A stretch of DNA of 64,000 nt, from contig VGEP01000002.1 in NCBI GenBank assembly GCA_016869215.1, forward strand, positions 124,001-188,000, read 5' to 3'. Numbering within the stretch: position 1 is the stretch's first letter; the number at the start of each line of letters is the position of its first letter. The notes below the pieces were generated by a model, which saw only the letters and a list, made by a program, of their open reading frames with translations, had not been told where the DNA came from and made no database searches. Of this stretch, positions 26,569-35,723 are shown piece after piece. The position numbers and the translations under genes are program-made. The stretch is from Alphaproteobacteria bacterium. GTDB lineage: Bacteria; Pseudomonadota; Alphaproteobacteria; Rhizobiales; Xanthobacteraceae.

Positions 26569-27795
26569 TCACCGCTCGCGGAAGGCGCGGGCGATCTGCT
26601 CCTGGAACGGCTTGAGGAGATATTCGAGCGGCGTCCGCTGTTGCGTCTGGATGAACGTTTCGGCCGGCATGCCGGGCACAAGCTTCAAGTCGCCGAGCCG
26701 ACCGGTCTCTTGCGGATCGAGCGCAACGCGGACGACGTAGTAAGCGAGATTGGTCTGCGGCTCGCGCGTGAGGTCGGCCGAGATGCGCGTGAGCGCCCCG
26801 CCGATGTCCGGCATGGTGCGCTGATTTCCCGCCATGATCCGGACCACCGTCTTGGCTCCGACAGCGAGCTGATCGATGTCCTGGGGCGCGACCTTGGCCT
26901 CGACGACGAGATCGTCCGAGCGCGGCACGATCTGCATGACCGTCTCGCCGTTGGCGATGACGCCGCCCACGGTATGGACCGAAAGCTGATGCACGGTGCC
27001 GCTTTGCGGCGCGATGATGTCAACGCGCCGGAGCTGATCTTCCGCGGCGGTCACGCGCTCCCTGAGTTCGGCAATCCTGCCCTGGGCATCGCGCAGTTCC
27101 CGGAGCACTTCAGTGCGGAAGTCCTGATCGATCTGGATGACCTGCAACTCGGTTTCGCTGATCTTGACCCGCGCCCGCGCGACCTCGGCGATCAGATGCC
27201 CAAGATCGCCCTGCAGCTTGGCCTGGTCGCGCTGAAGCTGCATGTAGCGGATGATCGGAATCAGGTTCTTCTTGTAGAGATCGGTGACTCCGACCAGTTC
27301 CTCGCCGATGAATTTGATCTCCGTCTCTTTCCCGGAGAGCTGCGCGGAAAGACCGCGGATCTCTTCATTCGTCTGCGCGATGCGTTCGCGCAGCTGCGCC
27401 TTCTGACCGTTGCGCGTGTTGCGGCGGGATTCGAACAGCTTCTCCTCGCCCGCGGTGGCGGCGGCGACCGAACGGTCGGAGGCCTGCGCAGTCAAATTTT
27501 CCGGGAACGCAATCGAACCGGCGCCGTCGCGCTCCGCCAGAAGCCTTGCCTCGCGGGCGGTCAGCTCGTTGAGCTGGGACCGTACGATACCCAGTGTGGC
27601 CTTGGTCAGGGTGTCGTCGAGCCGCATCAGCAACTGGCCCTCCTCGACGGCGTCGCCCTCCTTGACCATGATTGCGCCGACGATGCCGCCGGTCGGATGC
27701 TGAACCTTCTTCACATTGGATTGGACGACGATCGTTCCCGGCGCGATCACCGCACCCGAAAGCTGGCTTGTCGCGGCCCAGCCGCCGACGCCGCC
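26569..27795 (-). pseudogene. HlyD-family type I secretion membrane fusion protein, 5'-truncated
   Basis: Periplasmic adaptor of a type I secretion system. The body is complete: VQHPTGGIVGAIMVKEGD lipoyl half-motif, long coiled coil (about 70-250), second half-motif IIAPQSGTVHQL and a normal C-terminus. A GTG at 27750 could start a protein of 393 residues, but in-frame codons upstream still read family-like (GGVGGWAATSQLSGAV) up to about 27795, where the frame joins phage DNA. The cytoplasmic tail and membrane helix (about 40 residues) are missing, so the gene is broken. No ABC transporter or outer-membrane partner is in the window. Confidence 0.8.
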
Positions 27796-27797
27796 GA

Positions 27798-27920
27798 TCA
27801 GTTGACGTTGCGCTGCTCGAAGCCCGAAGCGACCGCGATGATGTCGGTCGAGAACTCCGGTCCGCCAGTTGCACCGCGCGCCACGGCGTCAGGAAACCGC
27901 ACGTCGTGGAATCCGGTCAA
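27798..27920 (-). pseudogene. DUF2460 (GTA gp12-like) phage tail protein, 3'-truncated
   Basis: Forty residues starting at a TTG that overlaps the stop of the tape-measure fragment (TTGA). FHDVRFPDAVARGATGGPEF and ASGFEQRNVN match the start of the DUF2460/TIGR02217 family, normally about 210 residues. It ends at the join with the truncated hlyD gene. The preceding gene is the usual upstream neighbour in phages and gene transfer agents. Confidence 0.7.
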
Positions 27921-29365
27921 AGGTTGCGCTCCGCGCGTCGCAGCGCCGCTGCCATGTCGGCGGTGATCTGGCTTTGGGCCCGACGGAACGAGGCGGCATC
28001 GGGCGTCGTCACCGCAAAGTTGAGAACGATTGGCGCAGCTTTCGTGCCGCGCTGATAGGCAGCGGCCTCGGCGCGATTGAGGACGCGCTCGCCGCGCTGG
28101 AGGATCGCCGGCACTTCGTCGGGCGACAGGAATGCACCGTCATGCAGGCGCGGCGCATTGCGGAAGACCTGCGCCGGCGCCCAGCGCGGCATGCCATCGA
28201 CGCCGACGACCCCGCCCTCGTGAAACTTGAAGCCGAACAGGCCGCCGAGGACGCCACCGACATTGTTGAGCGTCGTGAGGTTCGTCCCGAACAGGAAGTT
28301 CTTGAGCGGATTGAGCACCGCAAGCTTGAGCATTTCCTTTTCGATGTCGGCGAGCGCCGCACGGCCGGCGTCCGCCCATGATTTCCAGTCGGTCTTGCCC
28401 TGCGCGATCAAGTTGGCGAAGTGGTTGAAGGTCGTGTCGGTCATGCTCTGCAGGGATTGCATCGCTCCCTGTGAGCGCGCGAGCTCCTGGTTCAGGCGCT
28501 CGATGAAGCCGGCGTTGGCAAGGATCGCCTGACCTTCAGCGCTCGCAAGCTCTATGCCCTTCTGGCGCAGCTGTTGCTCGGCCTGCAGCTGGGCGATGAT
28601 GATCGCCCGCTGCGACTCGCTCGTGCCGGCGAGTTCGATCTGCTTCTGCAGTAGCTCGATCTGATTCTTCTGGCCTTCGATCGTCTGCAGCGCGGCCGCG
28701 CGCGCCTGCTCGCCATGAAGGCGCGCATAGGCGCCACGCAACGCATCGATCACGCGGGCCAGCGTACCTTTCGCGTCGCCTTCGGCCAGTGCCTGCGCAA
28801 TGATGAGCGGGCGGAGCGCCTGCTCGACCTGCATCAAGCGTTGCGCCTGCTCGCTTGAGATCGTGCCCGCCGCGACGGCGTCGTTGAGCTTCCGCTGAGC
28901 GGCGGCTTCGGCGGTGAGGTCAGTGGCGGATTTAGCTGATTGTGCCGCCTGCTCAGCGATCTGCTCACGGAGCAGCTCGCGGGCGCGTGTTTCGACATCG
29001 ACGCCGTTCTGCACGGCCTCGGTCAGGGCCTTGCGGCGGACTTCCGCTTGCTGGGCCGCCGCCGCCCCCTTGAGCCAGGCGTCAGCCAAGCCCAGCGTCG
29101 CTCTCGTGTTGACCTCGACCACCCGTGACTGGTCGATGTGCGCCTGCGTCGCCTCGGCGCGTGCCTTGGTGCCGGCCCGCGTAATGTCGGCTTCAGCAAT
29201 CGCGACCGGAATGGCCTGCCCGGCAAGTTCCAGCCGGCGCCGTTCCTCTGCAATGGCCGCTTTCTGCGCCGGGGTCTTGGCCTGGAGGGCCTGGATTTCC
29301 AGTTCGTCCAGGCGACGGGCCTTCTCGGCCGGATCAAGCCAGCTGCGGATCGCGCGCGTACCCGA
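27917..29365 (-). pseudogene. Phage tail tape-measure protein, C-terminal part
   Basis: An open frame of about 480 codons rich in Ala, Gln and Glu helices, with a C-terminal Gly-rich part (FHEGGVVGVDG) and a PAIL-Q-RGERVLNR-like segment typical of lambda-type tape-measure proteins. A GTG at 29122 could give 401 residues, but coding-like sequence (WLDPAEKARRLDEL) continues upstream to about 29355, where it joins the start of another phage gene. Full-length proteins are usually much longer. It would scaffold tail length if intact; here it is a remnant. Confidence 0.72.
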
Positions 29366-29417
29366 TCACGACATTCGCTACAGCCTCCAACAGCGACATT
29401 CGACGGCTTTGCATCAT
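29334..29417 (-). pseudogene. DUF7220-like small phage protein, 3'-truncated
   Basis: A 27-codon frame starting ATGATG that overlaps the methyltransferase stop. The segment RRMSLLEAVANVVIGY resembles the start of the DUF7220 family of small phage membrane proteins, which continues with a second hydrophobic part. Here it shifts into tape-measure sequence after VIGY and stops. The join marks a second deletion end. Confidence 0.5.
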
Positions 29418-30658
29418 GCCGCGATCCGCTCGGTCCGAAGCGCCTCGAAGGTACGGTCGCTGCCGGCGAGCGTCGCCGTAATCCCGGTGTGGCGCTGGAA
29501 GCGCTCGATGATGACGTCGCAGTAGCGCGGGTCGATCTCCGTGGCGAGGCAGACCCGGCCGATGGATTCGGCGGCGATCAATGTCGATCCCGATCCCGCG
29601 AACGGCTCATAGATCAACTCGCCTCTAGTACTGTTGTTGATCATCGGCCGGCGCATGCACTCGACCGGTTTCTGCGTTCCATGGACGGTTGCCTCGTCCT
29701 CTTCGGCGCCGGTGCCAATGGTCCACAGCGTGGTCTGATCGCGCGCGCCCTGCCAGTGCGCGTCGTTGCGCACCGCGTAGAAGCAGGGCTCGTGCTGCCA
29801 ATGATAATCGCCGCGGCCCAGCACCAGACGAGGCTTGGCCCAGATGATCTGCGCCCGAATCTTGAAGTCGCAGGCCTCCAGGCTTTCCGCCACGGTCCGC
29901 GACCGAACACCCGAGTGCCAGACATAGGCCGCGTCTCCTGGAAACAGCGCCCATGCCTCGCGCCAGTCGGCGCGATCGTCATTACTGACCTTGCCGGTTC
30001 GCGTGGTGGCGGAGACCCCGGCTTCGTTGCGCCAATTCGGATCGTATTCGACGCCGTAAGGCGGGTCCGTCACCATTAGATGAGGGCGCTTGCGGTCGAG
30101 CAGCCGCTCGATATCGGTCGCGACGGTCGCGTCGCCACAGAGCAAGCGGTGGGCACCAAGCAACCAAAGGTCGCCCGGCCTCGTCACCGCCTCGGTCGGA
30201 GGCTCGGGAACATCATCCTCACCGTCCGCCCCGGCTTCTCCATCAAGTCCGTCGAGCAAGCGATCGAGCTCGTCTTCACCGAAACCAAGCAGCTCGAGGT
30301 CAACTCCATCCTCCTTGAGCCGGCCAAGTTCGGCGGCGAGCAGCGCCTCGTCCCAACCGGCATTGAGCGCAATGCGGTTATCGGCGAGACGGAAGGCCCT
30401 TGCCTGCGCGTCGGTCAGATGGGCCAACCGTATGACCGGCACATCGGAAAGGCCGAGACGCTCGGCCGCGATCAACCGGCCGTGTCCTGCGATCAGCACG
30501 CCCCGTTCATCGACGAGGCACGGCACATTGAAACCAAACTCCGCAATAGAGCCGGCGATCTGCGCGACCTGCTCGTCTGGATGCGTTCGGGCGTTCGCGA
30601 CGTAAGGCAGAAGCCGCTCGATCGGCCACTGTTCGACTGAAAGCTCGTCAGGCGGCAT
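29414..30658 (-). CDS. Phage ParB-domain DNA methyltransferase (N4/N6, beta-type)
   Basis: A DNA-modifying enzyme of 414 residues with an N-terminal ParB/Srx-like domain (about 10-95; ANARTHPDEQVAQIAGSI and VLIAGHGRLIAAERL) and a SAM-dependent amino-methyltransferase domain. The catalytic motif DPPYG (MVTDPPYGVEYD) precedes the SAM motif EPFAGSGSTLIAAE, as in beta-class enzymes. The frame extends to 30718, but ATG at 30658 (MPPDELSVEQW) aligns with the start of the neighbour and overlaps its end by 11 bases. No restriction partner is near; it probably protects or regulates phage DNA. Confidence 0.88.
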   Translation of the reverse strand: MPPDELSVEQWPIERLLPYVANARTHPDEQVAQIAGSIAEFGFNVPCLVDERGVLIAGHGRLIAAERLGLSDVPVIRLAHLTDAQARAFRLADNRIALNAGWDEALLAAELGRLKEDGVDLELLGFGEDELDRLLDGLDGEAGADGEDDVPEPPTEAVTRPGDLWLLGAHRLLCGDATVATDIERLLDRKRPHLMVTDPPYGVEYDPNWRNEAGVSATTRTGKVSNDDRADWREAWALFPGDAAYVWHSGVRSRTVAESLEACDFKIRAQIIWAKPRLVLGRGDYHWQHEPCFYAVRNDAHWQGARDQTTLWTIGTGAEEDEATVHGTQKPVECMRRPMINNSTRGELIYEPFAGSGSTLIAAESIGRVCLATEIDPRYCDVIIERFQRHTGITATLAGSDRTFEALRTERIAA

Positions 30659-32036
30659 CGGTGATTTCGACGCCTCGTGCCGCCGCGGTCGCCTCGAAGG
30701 TGCGCTTGTCATCGGCAAGGACGACCGGTTGATCGGGAAACAGCTTGCGCCATCGCAGGATGGCGACGTCGACGTATTCCGGGGCGAGCTCTACCGCCTT
30801 GACGAGCCGGCCGGTGCGCTCGCCCGCAATCAGGCTCGTCCCCGAACCCGCAAACGGCTCGTAGACGACGTCGCCGTCGTCGCTGTAGGCACGCATCACG
30901 AACTCCGGCAGCGCCACCGGGAACACGGCCGGATGCTCGGTTTCGATGCCGCGCGCCTTGTGCCGCGTAATGCGGATAACGTTGTCGGGAATGCGCGTCT
31001 CCTGCACGCCTTGCCCGGCGTGGCTCCATTCCCCGACGTGACCGTCGCGGCTGCGCATGCCGCCATGGGTGTCGTTGATGTGGCCCGCCCATTTGCAGGG
31101 CACGATCTTGTTGGGCTTGCGCGCCACCCGATTGAAATGAAACAGCAGCTCAAAGGCGGGGGCCAGGCGTCCGTTCCAGTCGCCGGGCAATCCCGGTCCT
31201 TGGTCCCAAGCGTAAAGTCCGAACCGGCGCCAACCTTGTTCACGCATCCATTCGAGCCAGGTCTGCCAGTAAGGCTGCCACTCGTTGTCACGATGAATCA
31301 GGCCGAGGTTGACCAGAACCTGCGCCTCGTCGGTGGCCGGTAGGCCTGCGAACACGCCCTGCATCAGCGCGTCCCAATTACCGACGCCACCGGTCGTGTA
31401 GTCGCGCTGATTGCCGTAGGGCGGCGACGTGAAGACGAGCGTTGCGCGTTTCCCCACCATGGCGCGCGCGACCACCGCCGCATCGGTGCTGCTGCCGCAG
31501 AGGAGGCGATGGCGACCGAGCAGCCAAAGGTCGCCGGCTCGCGAGACCGGCTGGCGCGGTGGCGCGGGCGTCTCGTCGGCGGCGTCTTCATTGCCGTCGT
31601 CGGCATCCCCCTCGTCGCCGAGCGGCGCCATCAGCGCTTCAAGCTCGGCGTCGGAAAATCCGGTTAGAGCGAGGTCGAAGCCCTCGCCGTTGAGCGCCTG
31701 CAATTCGGCCGCGAGCAATTCCTCATTCCAGCCGGCGTTGAACGCGAGCTTGTTGTCGGCAATCACGTAGGCACGCCGCTGCGCCGAGGTCAGATGCCCG
31801 AGCACCACCACCGGCACGGTATCGATTCCGAGCCGGCGTGCCGCCAGCAGCCGGCCGTGGCCGGCGACCACCACGCCTTCGGCGTCGACCAGAATCGGAT
31901 TGGTCCAGCCGAACTCGACGATCGAGGCGGCGATCTGCGCGACCTGGTCGTCCGCGTGCGTTCGCGCGTTGCGCGCATAGGGGATCAGCCGGTCGAGCGG
32001 CCAATGCTCGACCGTGTCGGGCAGTCGGTGCGTCAT
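30648..32036 (-). CDS. Phage ParB-domain DNA methyltransferase (N4/N6), second copy
   Basis: A 462-residue paralogue of the preceding enzyme with the same layout: ParB-like domain (NARTHADDQVAQIAASI, VVAGHGRLLAARRL), an acidic linker (about 140-160), catalytic TSPPYG (LVFTSPPYGNQRDY) and SAM motif EPFAGSGTSLIAGE. TSPPY suggests N4-cytosine or N6-adenine methylation with different specificity from the DPPY copy. The two overlap by 11 bases and form one unit. Confidence 0.88.
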   Translation of the reverse strand: MTHRLPDTVEHWPLDRLIPYARNARTHADDQVAQIAASIVEFGWTNPILVDAEGVVVAGHGRLLAARRLGIDTVPVVVLGHLTSAQRRAYVIADNKLAFNAGWNEELLAAELQALNGEGFDLALTGFSDAELEALMAPLGDEGDADDGNEDAADETPAPPRQPVSRAGDLWLLGRHRLLCGSSTDAAVVARAMVGKRATLVFTSPPYGNQRDYTTGGVGNWDALMQGVFAGLPATDEAQVLVNLGLIHRDNEWQPYWQTWLEWMREQGWRRFGLYAWDQGPGLPGDWNGRLAPAFELLFHFNRVARKPNKIVPCKWAGHINDTHGGMRSRDGHVGEWSHAGQGVQETRIPDNVIRITRHKARGIETEHPAVFPVALPEFVMRAYSDDGDVVYEPFAGSGTSLIAGERTGRLVKAVELAPEYVDVAILRWRKLFPDQPVVLADDKRTFEATAAARGVEITDAA

Positions 32037-32070
32037 CTGGTTCGTGTGGAGCGCCGTACCACGGCAGGCG

Positions 32071-32186
32071 TGGTAACCGGGGCGCGCCTGTTACCAGGCG
32101 GCGGTTACCAGGGCGCCGGCCGAAAACGCCAACCGTTGCGGCCCTTTAGGGCACACAGGCGGCAACGTCGCGTGGTAACTGGTAAC
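32071..32186. repeat. Five TGGTAAC / GTTACCA heptamers
   Basis: TGGTAAC occurs at 32071, 32173 and 32180 (the last two in tandem) and its complement GTTACCA at 32090 and 32104. They lie between the start of the second methyltransferase (32036) and fic. They may be operator sites; nothing else is recognised in this stretch. Confidence 0.6.
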
Positions 32187-32345
32187 TCAGATTTTTGCCC
32201 TGCCGGTGGCGAAATTTCGGGCCATTGCCCCCCGCATAGGATCTCCGCCAGGAAGGACCCGCGAGCGGCCCGGCAGGGTCGATCCTTTCCTTGCCGGTTC
32301 GGCTAACGAAAGGTTGACGGCCTTGCCTTTCCTTAGGCCCTGCCT

Positions 32346-32415
32346 AATCGGGTGCAATTGGGTGGGCATTCGGGTGGCCTTGCTATTTGGGTGGATTTGG
32401 GTGTCTATTCGGGTG
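32346..32415 (+). repeat. Six ATTYGGGTG-type repeats in front of fic
   Basis: Nonamers of the form (A)ATYGGGTG start at 32346, 32356, 32368, 32385, 32395 and 32407. The spacing 10-12 is repeated in two blocks of three, 39 bases apart. The last copy ends in the GTG start codon of fic. Candidate operator or slippage-prone leader. Confidence 0.65.
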
Positions 32416-33467
32416 TGAGCATCCGAACCGACACCATCCGGATCACCCCGGAGATCCTGGCGCTGATTGCCGAGATCGACGAGTTCAAGGGCGCCTGGCG
32501 GGCGCTCGGAACCGTCGCGCCTGAACGGCTGTCGGCGCTGCGGCGCGTCGCGACCATCGAGAGCATCGGCTCCTCCACCCGGATCGAGGGCAGCAAGCTC
32601 ACCGACCGCGAGGTCGAGCGGCTGCTGTCCAACCTCGACATCAAGCCCTTCGCGTCCCGCGACGAGCAGGAGGTCGCAGGCTACGCCGAAGCGATGGACC
32701 TCGTGTTCCGGTCGTGGGACGAGATCGCGATCACCGAAAACCACATCAAGCAATTGCACCGCGATTTGCTCGTCCACAGTGAGAAGGACGAGCGCCACCG
32801 CGGCGGCTACAAGACTGGCCCCAACAACGTCGTGGCCTTCGACCAGGACGGCAAGCAGATCGGCATCGTGTTCGAGACCGCGACGCCATTCGACACGCCC
32901 CGGCTGATGACCGAACTCGTCACCTGGTTTGGCGAGGCGACGGAGGAGAAGCGCCTCCATCCTCTGCTCGTCATCGCGATCTTTACGGTCGTGTTCCTCG
33001 CCATCCATCCGTTCCAGGACGGCAATGGACGGCTGAGCCGTATCCTCACCACACTGATGCTGCTGCGCGCGGGCTATGCCTACGTGCCCTACAGCTCGCT
33101 TGAGAGCGTCATCGAGCAAAGCAAGGAAGGCTACTACCTGGCGCTGCGGCAGACGCAGGGAACGATCCGCACCGACAATCCCAATTGGGAGCCGTGGCTT
33201 CTGTTCTTCCTGCGTGCGCTGCGCCAGCAGAAGGAGCGGCTGGCGAAAAAGATCGAGCGCGAGAAACTCGTCGTCTCAAGCCTGCCGGAACATTCAGTTC
33301 AGATTCTCGACCACGCCCGCGAACACGGTCGCGTCAGCATCGGCGAGATCGCCAAGCTGACTGGCGTCAGCCGCAACACGCTCAAGGAACACTTTCGGCA
33401 ACTGGTCGAGAAAGGCTATCTCGTAAAGCAGGGCGGCGGGCGATCGACCTGGTACGTGCTGAAGTGA
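32415..33467 (+). CDS. Fic-domain adenylyltransferase with C-terminal winged helix
   Basis: A 350-residue Fic protein that would transfer AMP (or a similar group) to a target protein. The active site is complete: HPFQDGNGRLSR near residue 197. An inhibitory motif of the S/T-x-x-x-E-G type is present N-terminally (SSTRIEG), so it belongs to the class with built-in inhibition. The C-terminus is a winged helix (VSIGEIAKLTGVSRNTLKEHF), suggesting DNA binding and autoregulation through the upstream repeats. GTG at 32415 was chosen; the frame is open to a TTG at 32352 through the repeats. It is convergent with, and overlaps, the recombinase gene. Confidence 0.88.
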   Translation: MSIRTDTIRITPEILALIAEIDEFKGAWRALGTVAPERLSALRRVATIESIGSSTRIEGSKLTDREVERLLSNLDIKPFASRDEQEVAGYAEAMDLVFRSWDEIAITENHIKQLHRDLLVHSEKDERHRGGYKTGPNNVVAFDQDGKQIGIVFETATPFDTPRLMTELVTWFGEATEEKRLHPLLVIAIFTVVFLAIHPFQDGNGRLSRILTTLMLLRAGYAYVPYSSLESVIEQSKEGYYLALRQTQGTIRTDNPNWEPWLLFFLRALRQQKERLAKKIEREKLVVSSLPEHSVQILDHAREHGRVSIGEIAKLTGVSRNTLKEHFRQLVEKGYLVKQGGGRSTWYVLK

Positions 33468-34976
33468 ACCGGATCGTCGACGCGCGTCTCGCGATCTTGC
33501 CAACGAAACTAGCGAATCCGAGCCATTCTGTCTGAGCGAAAAGTGTCTGGCAGACAATTTTCGCTGCACTACGCTGACGCCGCAATCGTCCGCTCGATGA
33601 AGCGTCGCTTTGAGAGACCCTTCGGCAAGTGGTGCCCGTTGAGTCTCCACGCGATGACGCAGAGAGCATACAGCCAATGCTCGTGCGCGGCGGCGCGGTG
33701 CAGCCCGACCTTCCAGCACACGGTCTTCCACCGCTCGCCGGTTGTCCGCGCCGTCGGTGCCGACATCGACGCGCTCGACCAGCAACTGCACGATGCGTGC
33801 CTGCTCGGCTGGAAACAATTCGTCCCAGAGCGGATCGAGCCGCTGCAGCGCCTCGCGCACCTCGGCTTCCGGAATGTCGCCGATCGATCTTGCCGCGCGC
33901 CACGTGCCGACGATGACTTCTGGGGTACGCAGGAGCCCGCGCAGGTGGTCGACGACCGCGCTCTCAATCTCGGCTGCCGGGATGCGCCGCACCGGACAAG
34001 CGTTGGCATCGCGTTTGAGCACATCCGTCGACACATAATAGCGATAGAGCTTGCCACCCTTGCGCGTATGCGCCGGCGTCATTGCCCTGCCGGTCGGCCC
34101 GAAGATCAAACCTTTTAGGAGCGACGGCGTCTGCGTTCTGGTGTTCGCCGCGCGCCGTCTCGGGCTCTCGCGCAGTACCGTGTGCACCCGATCCCAGAGG
34201 GAGCGCTCGATGATGGCTTGGTGCTCGCCGGGATAGGCCACGCCCTTGTGCACTGCCTCACCGATATAGGTCCGGTTGTTGAGAAGCTTATAGACGTAGC
34301 CCTTGTCGACAACCTTGCCTTGCTTGCCTCGGACATTTTCAGCCCGGAGCTTCCGTACCAGCTCGGTGGCCGAGCCAATCTTGATGAACCGTTCGAAAAT
34401 CATCCGAACGGTCGCGGCCTCTGCCTTGTTCACGACCAGTTTGCGATCCTTGACGTCGTAGCCGAGCGGAACGAACCCGCCCATCCACATGCCTTTCTTG
34501 CGTGAGGCCGCGAACTTGTCGCGAATGCGCTCACCGATCACCTCACGCTCGAACTGTGCGAAGGACAGCAAGATATTGAGTGTGAGCCGCCCCATCGAAG
34601 TGGTCGTGTTGAACGACTGGGTCACGCTGACGAAGGTGACGCTGTTGCGGTCGAACACCTCGACCAGCTTGGCAAAATCCATCAGCGCGCGGCTGAGCCG
34701 ATCGATCTTGTAGACGACCACCACGTCGACGCGGCGGGCTTCGATATCGGCTAGTAGGCGCTGCAACGCCGGCCGCTCCAACGTCGCGCCCGAGATGCCG
34801 CCGTCGTCGTAGCGGTCTGGCACCAGCAGCCAGCCCTCGGGTTTCTGACTGGCGATATAAGCCTCGCAAGCCTCGCGCTGGGCATCGAGCGAGTTGAACT
34901 CTTGCTCCAGCCCTTCCTCGCTGGACTTGCGGGTGTAGACCGCGCAGCGGAGCTTGCGGATGATCGGCTTCTTCAT
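33294..34976 (-). CDS. Large serine recombinase (phage integrase type)
   Basis: A serine recombinase: resolvase domain with RCAVYTRKSSEEG (catalytic serine in YTRKS), DRYDDGGISGATLERP and YKIDRLSR, then a Recombinase domain (YVYKLLNNRTYIGEAVHKG) and a zinc-ribbon-like part. Such enzymes integrate and excise prophages. The first 410 or so residues are good; after GTDGADN the sequence is no longer family-like, and the last 58 codons run antisense through fic. The true end is probably near 33700 and the present tail results from a frameshift or join. It overlaps the DUF2924 gene by four bases. Confidence 0.85.
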   Translation of the reverse strand: MKKPIIRKLRCAVYTRKSSEEGLEQEFNSLDAQREACEAYIASQKPEGWLLVPDRYDDGGISGATLERPALQRLLADIEARRVDVVVVYKIDRLSRALMDFAKLVEVFDRNSVTFVSVTQSFNTTTSMGRLTLNILLSFAQFEREVIGERIRDKFAASRKKGMWMGGFVPLGYDVKDRKLVVNKAEAATVRMIFERFIKIGSATELVRKLRAENVRGKQGKVVDKGYVYKLLNNRTYIGEAVHKGVAYPGEHQAIIERSLWDRVHTVLRESPRRRAANTRTQTPSLLKGLIFGPTGRAMTPAHTRKGGKLYRYYVSTDVLKRDANACPVRRIPAAEIESAVVDHLRGLLRTPEVIVGTWRAARSIGDIPEAEVREALQRLDPLWDELFPAEQARIVQLLVERVDVGTDGADNRRAVEDRVLEGRAAPRRRARALAVCSLRHRVETQRAPLAEGSLKATLHRADDCGVSVVQRKLSARHFSLRQNGSDSLVSLARSRDARRRSGSLQHVPGRSPAALLYEIAFLDQLPKVFLERVAADASQLGDLADADATVFAGVVENLN

Positions 34977-35419
34977 TTCTCGGTCCGCCAGCTTTTAAGT
35001 CCGAAAAACGTCAAGCCATTCCACCGCGTACCGGTAATGGCTCGCGCTATGGCGGACAGCGATTTGTAGGGCCGGCCCTGGTATTCGAAATCCTCGTCGC
35101 GCACTGTGACGCAGTGCTCGACGCCTTGGTACTCGCGGATCAGCCGTGTGCCGGCCACCGGCCGCTCCTTGGCAGGCTGTCGGCGCCGCGCCGGATCCCC
35201 GCCGTCGAGGTCTTTGGCGATGGCGCGCAGCCGCTTGAGGGTTTCGGGCTTGAGCCCGCCGTAGGCCAGTTCCTGAATGCGGTACGCCAGCCGATGCTCC
35301 AGGAACCGCCGGTTATAAGGTGGCGGCTCGGTCTCGAAGAGATCGCGCCATTTCTGCTTCAACGTGCCGATCGGCGCTGTTTTAAGCGCAGCCAATTGAG
35401 CCAATACCGACTCGGTCAA
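34973..35419 (-). CDS. DUF2924 family phage protein
   Basis: A 148-residue protein of the DUF2924 family: LKQKWRDLFETEPPPYNRRFLEHRLAYRIQEL (seen in parts LKQKWRDLF and EHRLAYRIQELAYGGL), then G-T-R-L-I-R-EYQG and SLSAIARAITGTRWNGLTFFGL. The C-terminal part resembles a small DNA-binding module. It precedes a serine recombinase with ATGA overlap, a pairing that recurs in Rhizobiales prophages, so a role in recombination control is likely but not shown. Confidence 0.85.
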   Translation of the reverse strand: MTESVLAQLAALKTAPIGTLKQKWRDLFETEPPPYNRRFLEHRLAYRIQELAYGGLKPETLKRLRAIAKDLDGGDPARRRQPAKERPVAGTRLIREYQGVEHCVTVRDEDFEYQGRPYKSLSAIARAITGTRWNGLTFFGLKSWRTEK

Positions 35420-35619
35420 TCCGGGCCTCCATCCGTTTCGCGGGCGTCGGCATGACCGCTTCGGTGGGCGGTATAGTCGAGCGAACTCTCTCCGCTGTCG
35501 GCAGATAAAGGACTGGACTGTCGCGACTTCAGCCGTATTAGGCCGGCCGCCAGAATCTCGGCGATCTCGGCTAGACGCTCGGCCGGGGACAGGCGGCCTG
35601 GATCGATACCATTGTGCAT
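35416..35619 (-). CDS. Small phage protein upstream of DUF2924
   Basis: A 67-residue hydrophilic protein starting MHNGIDPGRLSPAERLAEIAEILAAGL. It overlaps the DUF2924 start by four bases, so the three genes (this, DUF2924, recombinase) form one translationally coupled unit. No function is known to me; the LSPAERLAEIA helix is a common start in small proteins at this position in Rhizobiales prophages. Confidence 0.65.
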   Translation of the reverse strand: MHNGIDPGRLSPAERLAEIAEILAAGLIRLKSRQSSPLSADSGESSLDYTAHRSGHADARETDGGPD

Positions 35620-35723
35620 GTGCGGGGAGCCTTTTTCTTGCTCCCTCTCTTAGTAGCGATCCAGGCGGCGGTTTTTCCCAGGAGGACTCCGTGCGAGCCC
35701 TTGAACAATTTTGGCGGCAGCCT

